Assembly: GCF_024584805.1 (NCBI RefSeq)
Contig: NZ_CP075715.1
Location: forward strand, 7,597,526-7,661,525
Direction of reading: 5' to 3'
Source: Streptomyces sp. FIT100
GTDB taxonomy: Bacteria; Actinomycetota; Actinomycetes; Streptomycetales; Streptomycetaceae
Length of the DNA: 64,000 bases
A program made the translations under genes and the position numbers. The notes beneath the pieces were generated by a model. That model was not told the origin of the DNA and made no database searches. It was given only the letters and a program-made list of their open reading frames with translations. Below are positions 57,399 through 64,000 of the stretch, piece by piece. Numbering within the stretch: position 1 is the stretch's first letter; each line of letters starts with the position of its first letter.

Positions 57399-58441
57399 CC
57401 ACCACGTCGAGAACGACAAGCGCGACAAGCGCGACAAGCACGACAAGCACGGCGGGCACGACGGGCACGGCGGGCACACCCGTGCTGCACGACTGCCGTA
57501 CGGCGTTCGCGGCCACGCTGCTGGAGCTGGCCGCCGCGGACGAGCGGATCGTCGCGGTGTGCAACGACTCCGTCGGGTCCAGCGCCCTGGGCGCGTTCGC
57601 CGCGGCACACCCGGACCGGCTCATCAACGTCGGCATCGCCGAGCAGACCATGGTCGGCGTCGGTGCGGGCCTCGCCGGGAGCGGGCGGATCCCCTTCGTC
57701 TGCGCCGCGTCGCCGTTCCTCACCGGCCGGGCACTGGAGCAGATCAAGGCCGATGTCGCCTACTCCCGCGCCAATGTGAAGCTGTGCGGCATGAGCCCGG
57801 GCCTCGCCTACGGACAGCTCGGACCCACCCACCACAGCATCGAGGACCTGGCCTGGCTGCGCGCCCTGGCGGATCTCACCGTCGTGGTCCCCGCCGACCC
57901 CGCCGAGACCGCGGAGGCGGTCCGCTGGGCATACGCCCACGACGGGCCGGTCTTCCTGCGCATCGGCCGCACCCCGGTGCCCGACCTGGAACCCCGGATC
58001 CCCTTCTCGCCCGGCCGCGCCGCCGTGCTGCGCCAGGGCTCGGACATCACCCTCGTCGGCGCCGGGACGACGGTGGCCGTCGTGCTGGAGGCGGCCGAAC
58101 GGCTCGCCGCGCGCGGCATCGCGGCCCGTGTGCTGAACATGTCGACGATCAGCCCCCTCGACGAACAGGCCGTCCTCGACGCCGCGGAGCAGACCCGCGC
58201 CATCGTCAGCGTCGAGGAGCACACCGTACGCGGCGGCCTCGGCGGCGCGATCGCGGAGACGGTCGTCACGCGCCGGCCCGTGCCGATGCGAATCCTGGGC
58301 GTGCCGGGCGTATTCGCCCCCACCGGCACCTCCCGCTTCCTCTTCGAGCACTTCGGGCTGACCGCGGAGGGCGCCGAGCGCGCCGCCCTGGAACTGCTCG
58401 AACCGCTCGAACCGCTCGAACCGCTCGGAGGCACACCGTGA
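57395..58441 (+). CDS. Transketolase C-terminal (Pyr/C) subunit
   Basis: 348 residues from GTG. The pyrimidine-domain motif NVGIAEQTMVGVGAGLAGSG carries the catalytic Glu (IAEQ), and AYGQLGPTHHSIEDLAWLRALADLTVVVPADPAE and VLNMSTISPLDEQAVLDAAEQTRAIVSVEEH follow, as in DXS/transketolase C subunits. The first 28 residues (TTTSRTTSATSATSTTSTAG) are a Ser/Thr/Ala repeat from a 9-bp tandem array, absent in relatives. The C terminus ends LLEPLEPLEPLGG from four 9-bp copies. Both look like slipped-strand expansions in terminal tails. It functions with the upstream subunit. Confidence 0.93.
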   Translation: MTTTSRTTSATSATSTTSTAGTTGTAGTPVLHDCRTAFAATLLELAAADERIVAVCNDSVGSSALGAFAAAHPDRLINVGIAEQTMVGVGAGLAGSGRIPFVCAASPFLTGRALEQIKADVAYSRANVKLCGMSPGLAYGQLGPTHHSIEDLAWLRALADLTVVVPADPAETAEAVRWAYAHDGPVFLRIGRTPVPDLEPRIPFSPGRAAVLRQGSDITLVGAGTTVAVVLEAAERLAARGIAARVLNMSTISPLDEQAVLDAAEQTRAIVSVEEHTVRGGLGGAIAETVVTRRPVPMRILGVPGVFAPTGTSRFLFEHFGLTAEGAERAALELLEPLEPLEPLGGTP

Positions 58442-59907
58442 TCCTCGCCCTCGACCAGGGGACCAGCAGCACCAAAGCCCTCCTGGTGGACGCCGGTGGC
58501 GCCGTGCGCGGCACCGCCGCGCGCCCGCTGTCCCAGTCCCACCCGGGCCCCGGCCGGGTGGAACAGGACCCGAGGGAGCTCTGGGCGAGCGTCGCCGGTG
58601 CGGCGGCCGACGTGCTGGCCGCGCACCCCGGCGCCGGCATCGCCGGGGTGGCCCTCAGCACGCAGCGCGAATCGGTGCTGGCGTGGGAAACCGCCACGGG
58701 CGAGCCGCTCTCCCCGCTGCTGAGCTGGCAGGACCGGCGGGGCGCGGCCCACTGCGCGCAACTGGCGGCGGGCGACGAGGCCCGGCAGGTCACCGCCAGG
58801 ACCGGGCTTCCCATGGACCCCATGTTCTCCGCCACGAAGGCCGCGGCCCTCCTGGACGAGCTCGACCCCGGCCGCCGCGCCTGCCGTTCCGGCAGGATCC
58901 GGGTCGGCACGGTCGACGCCTGGCTGCTGCGCCGCATCACCGGATGCGACGCCACCGAGCTCGGCAACGCCTCCCGCACCCAGCTCCTCGACCTCGGGAC
59001 CGGTACGTACAGCCCGTATCTGCTCGACCTGTTCGGCGTGCCCAGGGCGGCGCTGCCCGAACCGACCGCCTCCACCGGCCCGTTCGGCTCCGCCGACGGC
59101 CTGCCCGGCATACGGACGGGGACCCCGCTCGCCGCGGTCCTCGCCGACTCCCACGCGGCCCTGTTCGCCCACAGCGCGGGACGCACCGGCGTGGTCAAGG
59201 CCACGTACGGCAGTGGTTCCTCGGTGATGGCACTGGCCCCGGACACGGGCGAGGGCCTGCCCGACGGGCTGGCCCGGACGGTCGCCTGGCAGCTGCCGGG
59301 GGAGCGCCCCGCCCTCGCCCTTGAGGCCAACATCGCGGCGTCCGGAACCGCCGTGCGCTGGGCCGCACAGCTCCTCGGCACCGACGAGGGCGGTCTCGCT
59401 GCCCTGGCCGACGAAGCGGGGGACAGCACCGCGGCGCTGGTGCCGGCCTTCGAAGGACTCGGCGCGCCGTACTGGGACCGGCAGGCCGTGGCCGTGCTCA
59501 GCGGCTTCACCCAGGCCGCCCCGCGCGCCGCCCTCGCCCGCGCCGCGATCGAGTCCGTGGCCTTCCAGATCGCCGAGACCGTCGCGCTGTTCGACCGCGC
59601 GCTCGGCCCCGCTCCGGCCCTCCACGCCGACGGCGGGGCCAGCGCCAACACGACGCTGATGCAGTTGCAGGCCGACCTGTGCGCCCGCCCCGTCCGGGTG
59701 GGCCCGCACCCGGAGAGCTCCGCACTCGGCGCCGCCCACCTCGCCGGCCTCGGCCTCGGCCTGTGGACGGCCAAGGAGCTGGAGCTGCGCGCGGACGAGG
59801 CCACCGCCGCCACCGCGGTGAGCCCGCGCCGGGGCGCCGACTGGCGCCGAGAGCGCCTCACGCACTGGCGGGACGCGGTGCGCCGCTCCCGCCTCGCCCG
59901 TACCTGA
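58438..59907 (+). CDS. FGGY-family carbohydrate kinase
   Basis: 489 residues from GTG (GTGA overlap). N-terminal phosphate motif LALDQGTSSTKALLVD, an active-site Asp in SWQDRRGA, ATP-side motif VVKATYGSGSSVMA, and the FGGY signature region ALHADGGASANTTLMQLQADLC. It looks closest to glycerol/xylulose-type kinases, including FGLGAPYWDRQAVAVLSGF. In this operon a ketose kinase for apulose, xylulose or a related sugar fits the transketolase and isomerase. The substrate cannot be assigned by motif alone. Confidence 0.93.
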   Translation: MILALDQGTSSTKALLVDAGGAVRGTAARPLSQSHPGPGRVEQDPRELWASVAGAAADVLAAHPGAGIAGVALSTQRESVLAWETATGEPLSPLLSWQDRRGAAHCAQLAAGDEARQVTARTGLPMDPMFSATKAAALLDELDPGRRACRSGRIRVGTVDAWLLRRITGCDATELGNASRTQLLDLGTGTYSPYLLDLFGVPRAALPEPTASTGPFGSADGLPGIRTGTPLAAVLADSHAALFAHSAGRTGVVKATYGSGSSVMALAPDTGEGLPDGLARTVAWQLPGERPALALEANIAASGTAVRWAAQLLGTDEGGLAALADEAGDSTAALVPAFEGLGAPYWDRQAVAVLSGFTQAAPRAALARAAIESVAFQIAETVALFDRALGPAPALHADGGASANTTLMQLQADLCARPVRVGPHPESSALGAAHLAGLGLGLWTAKELELRADEATAATAVSPRRGADWRRERLTHWRDAVRRSRLART

Positions 59908-59933
59908 ACCCACCTCAGTCAGGAGTTGCACCC

Positions 59934-60902
59934 ATGGCGAACCTCACCTTCGGAGCCGGGATCTGGGCGTTCGGCCGGATCGTCGACCGGTACGCGACCG
60001 ACGGCTACGGGCCCGAGCGGTCCACCGCCGCCATGCTGGAACTGGCCGCCCGCGTCGACGGCCTGGAGCACCTCGACATCAACTTCCCCTTCACGGAGGA
60101 CGATCTGGCGCCCAAGTCCGTGGCGGCCATGCTCGACGGCCTCGGACTGCGGGCCCGCGCCGTCACCCCGCACCTCTACACCCGCGCCTTCGCCCGCGGC
60201 GCCTTCACCAACCCCGACCCCGCCGTGCGCCGCGCGGCGAAGGACCGGGTGCACGCCGCGGTGGAGGCCGCGCGCGAACTGGACGCCGGATACGTGAAGT
60301 TCTGGCCCGGCCAGGACGGCTTCGACATACCCGGCCAGGCCGACTACCCGCAGCTGTGGGAGCTGACCGTGGAGGCTCTGGGCGAGCTGGCCACCGCTCA
60401 CCCGGAGACGCAGTTCGCGATCGAGTACAAGCCCAAGGAGCCGCGCGTACAGATCACCCTCGGCAACGCGGCCAAGACCCTCCTCGCCATCCAGGAGGCC
60501 GGGGTGGACAACCTCGGCATCGTGCTCGACTTCGGCCACTCGCTGATGGCCGGCGAGGCCCCGGCCGAGGCGCTCCAGCTCGTCCACCGCCACGGGCGCC
60601 TCGTCTCCGCCGAACTCAACGACAACTGGCGCGGCTGGGACGACGACCTGCCCGTCGCCTCCGTGCACCTCTTCGAGACCCTGGAGTTCCTCCTGGCCCT
60701 GCGCCGCATCGGCTGGACACAGCCGGTGCTGCTCGACCAGTTCCCGTTCCGGGAGGACCCCGTCGAGGCGCTGTCGCACAGCATCCGCACGATCCGGCGG
60801 CTGGACGCGGTGTGCGAACGCGTCGACCTCGACGCGCTGCGCGAGGCGCAGGACCGCCAGGACGCGGTGGCGGCGCAGCGGGTCCTGTGGTCGGCGGTGT
60901 AG
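59934..60902 (+). CDS. TIM-barrel sugar isomerase/epimerase (AP endonuclease 2 family)
   Basis: 322 residues starting at an ATG after CAGGAGTTGC. It has the xylose-isomerase-like TIM barrel: EHLDINFPF, RAVTPHLYTRAFARGAFTNPD, GYVKFWPGQDGFDIPGQADYPQLW, QFAIEYKPKEPR with metal-ligand Glu, IVLDFGHSLMAGE with Asp and His, and SAELNDNWRGWDDD with Glu and Asp. These positions are the usual divalent-metal ligands. FGxGxWxFG at the N terminus is typical of sugar isomerases in this group. It may convert an aldose, such as D-apiose or L-rhamnose, to its ketose for the kinase upstream. Convergent with GH42. Confidence 0.9.
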   Translation: MANLTFGAGIWAFGRIVDRYATDGYGPERSTAAMLELAARVDGLEHLDINFPFTEDDLAPKSVAAMLDGLGLRARAVTPHLYTRAFARGAFTNPDPAVRRAAKDRVHAAVEAARELDAGYVKFWPGQDGFDIPGQADYPQLWELTVEALGELATAHPETQFAIEYKPKEPRVQITLGNAAKTLLAIQEAGVDNLGIVLDFGHSLMAGEAPAEALQLVHRHGRLVSAELNDNWRGWDDDLPVASVHLFETLEFLLALRRIGWTQPVLLDQFPFREDPVEALSHSIRTIRRLDAVCERVDLDALREAQDRQDAVAAQRVLWSAV

Positions 60903-60957
60903 CGCCTGCGCGGCCTTCGGCCGTGTCCTCGATCTCCCGGGGCACAGCCCCGGTCTT
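60903..60957. repeat. Dispersed hairpin repeat, second copy (extends to 61010)
   Basis: It matches the 17531 block in 26 of 27 bases and, further on, the 17666 block in 29 of 30. GCCTTCGGC and CCGGGGCacaGCCCCGG hairpins act as a terminator between the convergent isomerase and GH42. The downstream part lies inside the GH42 coding sequence. Confidence 0.75.
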
Positions 60958-63105
60958 TCAGCCTCGCCGGCGTTTGAGGCGCGGGGGTTCGGGGGCGGAG
61001 CCCCCGGACGACGCCCGCAGCACGCGGACGTCCCAGCTCCCCAGCCGCACCCCCCGCCCCGCCCCGATCCGCTCGCCCGACAGCACGTCGACCAGCTCCT
61101 CCGGCGCATCCACCCGCACCTCGTCCCAGCTCCAGTTGTGGACGAACCAGACACGGTCCCCGTCCGCGTTGCGGGCGGACGTCGCCGTCACCGAGGGCGG
61201 CAGCTCCGCCCATCGGGCCGGCGGTGCGCAGAACTCCGCCAGCGCGGCGGCGAACTCCGAGTCCGGCAGCGTTCCCACGTACGTCACCCGCCCTCGCCCG
61301 TGCTCCTTGCTCGTCGCCGCCGGCCACCGCCCGAAGTGCGGGTGCTCGTACCACGCCAGGGGCAGCGCGTCGTCCACCACGAGACCGTCCGCCCACGCCG
61401 TGGCCCGCGCCGTGGGTCCGAGCGACAACCCGGAGCCCTGCGCCGCCCGCACGGTGAGCGGCGCCCGGAGATTGGAGTATTCGAGATAGTGGACACCAGC
61501 GGCCTCCCGCAGCGGACCTGGCGCGATCTCCGCCCGCGCACGGGCCTCGGCGTCCGCGTATGCGGTGCGGAAGCTCACGACCAGGTGGCCACCGGCCCGT
61601 GCGTAGCCGTCCAGCAGCGCGAGCGTCTCGTCGTCGGCCGCGTAGAGCGCGGGCGCCACCAGCACCGGGTACCGCCGCGCCCAGTCCTGCGGCGCGCCCC
61701 GCAGCTGCGGCACCGAGACGATCCGCGCCTGCCGCCCGGCGTCGAAGAAGCCCTTGTAGAAGGCGCCGAAGATGCGGGCGTACGAGCGCGGGTCGGGGGA
61801 GTCGTAGCTCCCGGGCAGGGACAGCGGAGGCTGGTGCTGGAAGGCCCAGTCGCTCTCCGCGGAACGGACGAGGGCGACGTCCGCGTCCGGCTCCAGACCG
61901 CGCAGCACGTCCGCCGCGGCGGCGAACTCCCCGGCGATCCGGCGCGCCTCGCCGTAGAAGCGGCCCGGTTGCAGGGAGTGGCCCAGCAGGCCGCCCCAGT
62001 AGGTCTCGTGGCCGTAGTGGAGCGTGTGCCAGTGCCAGTACTCCACCAGGCGCGCCCCGCGGGCGGCCAGCGCCCAGGCGACCTGCCGCAACTGGCCGTC
62101 GTAGCCCGGGTAGTTGGCGTTCGAGCCGCCGATGGTGGCCGCATTGGTCTCGGTGATGAGGAACGGTGCCTGCTTCGCGCCGCGGTGCCGGTCGGCGGAC
62201 TGGTAGAGCTGCCACACCCCCTGGCCGAACCAGCCGCCGTCGTGGCGCCGCTCCTGGTCCGGGAGGGCGAGGCCGTCCTGGGCGGCGTAGTAGAGATTGC
62301 CCGCCGCCACGTCCAGGGACCGGTTCACATCCACGTCGTCCACGGCCGGCCGGGTGGGCGCGAGGCAGGTGGTGACGTACTGGTCATCGCGCGCCAGCTC
62401 GCGGACGAGACCGGCCTGCCAGGCGATGAACTCGCTGGTGAGGTCGGCCTGGTAGCGGCGCCAGGCCAGGTCGTACGAGGGCGTGGTGTTGCCCTCGGGC
62501 GGCCACAGCTCGTCCCAGGAGGAGAGCCGGTGCGACCAGTAGGTCAGCCCCCAGCGCTCGTTGAGGACGGCGACGTCCCCGTAGCGCTCCTTCAGCCGGG
62601 CCACGAACCCGGCGAAGACCTCCGGGTTGTACATCAGATGCAGCCCGGGTTCGTTGTCGACCTGGTAGCCGGCGACGGCCGGATGGCCTGCGTAGCGGGT
62701 CACGATCCGGCGCACCACCCGCTCGGCGTAGCGGCGGAAGACCGGGCTGGTGAAGTCGGTCTCCTGCCGGGCGCCCCAGGGTACTTGCCTTCCGCTGCGC
62801 AACCGGACGGCGAGTTCGGGGTGCTTGCGCTGGAGCCACGGCGGCACCGCGTACGTGGGTGTGCCCAGCAGTACGCCGATACCGCGCTCATGGGCCCCGT
62901 CGAGCACCGGCAGGAGCCACTCCAGGTCGAAGACGCCGTCCTGCGGCTCCCAGGTGGACCAGACCGACTCACCGACCCGGATCAGCCACAGCCCGGCCTC
63001 CGCCATCAGGTCCAGGTCCGCGGTGAGCCGCTCATGCGGCTGGTACTCGTGGTAGTAGGCGGCCCCGAGCCGGACGCCATCGTGCACCTCAGGTCGCAAC
63101 GGCAT
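60958..63105 (-). CDS. GH42 beta-galactosidase
   Basis: 715 residues, no signal. The TIM barrel has GAAYYHEYQPHERLTADLDLM and GVLLGTPTYAVPPWLQRKHPEL; acid/base Glu152 is in QVDNEPG and nucleophile Glu319 in ITETNA. A GH42 trimerisation-type domain (AGGHLVVSFRTAYAD) and a C-terminal beta domain follow. The last 16 or so residues (SGGSAPEPPRLKRRRG) are encoded by the dispersed repeat, so the original stop was probably upstream. ATG follows a weak site; a TTGACG 17 bases before TCAGCT puts the predicted transcript start at about the ATG, so leaderless translation is possible. It is divergent from the fucosidase gene. Confidence 0.93.
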   Translation of the reverse strand: MPLRPEVHDGVRLGAAYYHEYQPHERLTADLDLMAEAGLWLIRVGESVWSTWEPQDGVFDLEWLLPVLDGAHERGIGVLLGTPTYAVPPWLQRKHPELAVRLRSGRQVPWGARQETDFTSPVFRRYAERVVRRIVTRYAGHPAVAGYQVDNEPGLHLMYNPEVFAGFVARLKERYGDVAVLNERWGLTYWSHRLSSWDELWPPEGNTTPSYDLAWRRYQADLTSEFIAWQAGLVRELARDDQYVTTCLAPTRPAVDDVDVNRSLDVAAGNLYYAAQDGLALPDQERRHDGGWFGQGVWQLYQSADRHRGAKQAPFLITETNAATIGGSNANYPGYDGQLRQVAWALAARGARLVEYWHWHTLHYGHETYWGGLLGHSLQPGRFYGEARRIAGEFAAAADVLRGLEPDADVALVRSAESDWAFQHQPPLSLPGSYDSPDPRSYARIFGAFYKGFFDAGRQARIVSVPQLRGAPQDWARRYPVLVAPALYAADDETLALLDGYARAGGHLVVSFRTAYADAEARARAEIAPGPLREAAGVHYLEYSNLRAPLTVRAAQGSGLSLGPTARATAWADGLVVDDALPLAWYEHPHFGRWPAATSKEHGRGRVTYVGTLPDSEFAAALAEFCAPPARWAELPPSVTATSARNADGDRVWFVHNWSWDEVRVDAPEELVDVLSGERIGAGRGVRLGSWDVRVLRASSGGSAPEPPRLKRRRG

Positions 63106-63165
63106 TGCTCGAAGCTGACAGAAACCCACAGCAGGCGTCAATGGCACCGCAGAAAGGGCACTGTG

Positions 63166-64000
63166 ATGAACAAGAACGAGCACCGGGAGTCGTACCAGCC
63201 CAACTGGGCGTCGCTGCGCGGCCACCGTATCCCCGAGTGGTTCCGCGACGCCAAGCTCGGCATCTGGTCGCACTGGGGGCCGCAGTCCGTCGCCATGGCC
63301 GGCGACTGGTACGCCCGCCACCTGTACGGCCCGTACGACGGCACCGAGGGGTTCGAGCAGAAGCGCTCGCGCCGCCAGGCCGCCCTGCACCGCGAACGCT
63401 ACGGCCACCCCTCCCGGTTCGGCCACAAGGACCTGTGCCGGCTCTGGCGCGCGGAGAAGTTCGACCCCGAGGAGCTGATGGACCGGTTCCGGCGGACCGG
63501 GGCGCGCTACTTCGTCTCCATGGCCGCCCACTGCGACAACTTCGACCTGTGGGACTCCGCCCACCAGCCCTGGAACGCCGTCAACGTCGGCCCCCGCACC
63601 GACATCGTCGCCCGGTGGGCGGCCGCCGCACGCTCCGCAGGGCTGCGCTTCGGGGTGAGCATGCACGCCGGGTCCTGGACCTGGCGCTGGCTGGACGCCG
63701 CGTTCGCCGCCGACACCGACGGTCCGCAGGCCGGCGTGGCATACGACGGCCACCTCACCGCCGAGGACGGCAAGGGCACCTGGTGGGAAGGGCTCGACCC
63801 GCGCGCCCTCTACGGACGGCCGCGCCGCCACGGAGAGGCGCCGGACGCGGACTTCATCGACAACTTCTACGCACGGCTGCGCGACGTGGTCACCCGGTAC
63901 GGGCCCGAGCTGGTCTACCTCGACGACGCCCGGATGCCCTTCGACGCGGGCAGTGTCTGCCCCGCAGCGCCGCCCAGCCCCCGCGGCCTGGAGTTCCTCG
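63166..64000 (+). CDS. GH29 alpha-L-fucosidase (3' end outside window)
   Basis: The first 278 codons of a GH29 enzyme. WFRDAKLGIWSHWGPQSVA is the family opening, followed by FDPEELMDRFRRTGARYFVSMAAHCDNFDLWDS and YGPELVYLDDARMPFD, whose first Asp is the expected nucleophile. It has no signal peptide. The barrel is cut by the window end. Either ATG at 63166 or GTG three bases upstream could start it; AAAGGG is the ribosome binding site. It would remove fucose, fitting the GH95 and GH141 enzymes elsewhere in the window. Confidence 0.88.
   Translation, partial: MNKNEHRESYQPNWASLRGHRIPEWFRDAKLGIWSHWGPQSVAMAGDWYARHLYGPYDGTEGFEQKRSRRQAALHRERYGHPSRFGHKDLCRLWRAEKFDPEELMDRFRRTGARYFVSMAAHCDNFDLWDSAHQPWNAVNVGPRTDIVARWAAAARSAGLRFGVSMHAGSWTWRWLDAAFAADTDGPQAGVAYDGHLTAEDGKGTWWEGLDPRALYGRPRRHGEAPDADFIDNFYARLRDVVTRYGPELVYLDDARMPFDAGSVCPAAPPSPRGLEFL

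Overview
This 64-kb window has very high GC, third-position G/C codon use, Tat-type signal peptides, MsiK-style sugar importers without their own ATPase, and GC-rich intergenic hairpin repeats. Together these point to a Streptomyces or closely related actinomycete chromosome. No rRNA, tRNA, CRISPR array or intact mobile element was seen. Almost every gene belongs to one theme: stripping, importing and catabolising plant pectin, apparently including the rarer sugars of rhamnogalacturonan side chains.

Layout. (A) 1-1886, minus: a truncated secreted GH28 polygalacturonase-type gene and an unusual regulator in which an IS630-type HTH precedes a GntR/FCD protein. (B) 2076-17441, plus: a long, tightly packed run. 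It starts with a sugar ABC importer (binding lipoprotein, two permeases), then an uncharacterised toroid protein, a RraA-like protein and a GH141-like beta-helix enzyme. It continues with a CoA-type module (enoyl-CoA hydratase, CaiB/BaiF transferase, a solute-binding-protein fold without signal peptide, SDR, DUF4432) and ends with a GH95 enzyme. (C) 17442-17752: dispersed hairpin repeats. Then a secreted PL1 pectate lyase (plus) and, convergent to it, a GH127 beta-L-arabinofuranosidase (minus). (D) 22005-33807: a GntR/FCD regulator divergent from a DapA-superfamily lyase/aldolase, a complete Dpp-type ABC importer, a four-Asp-box sialidase-fold protein and two tandem DUF5060/DUF4038-type hydrolase paralogues. 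The second paralogue has lost its predicted nucleophile. (E) 33823-35196: a short non-catabolic interval with a decayed peptidase S66 pseudogene, a PepSY lipoprotein and terminators. (F) 35199-55271: an orphan solute-binding protein, toroid proteins, an acetyltransferase-toroid fusion, two further GH28s, two more GH127-superfamily proteins, two GH78 rhamnosidases and a GH2 beta-galactosidase. (G) 55284-60902: a SorC-family regulator divergent from a split transketolase, an FGGY kinase and a TIM-barrel isomerase. This matches the isomerase/kinase/transketolase route known for D-apiose. (H) 60958-64000: a GH42 beta-galactosidase and the start of a GH29 fucosidase.

Working model (inference). A few secreted enzymes (GH28, PL1, GH141, GH95) cut pectin outside the cell. 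The two ABC systems import oligosaccharides. Signal-less hydrolases (GH127 x3, GH78 x2, GH2, GH42, DUF4038-type, sialidase-fold, one GH28) finish the digestion inside, and the transketolase, DapA and CoA modules handle unusual monosaccharides. Promoter regions at about 22.8, 36.7 and 45.0 kb share TGGYATRCCA/GAATGCC-type elements placed just downstream of the -10 region, which suggests one regulon.
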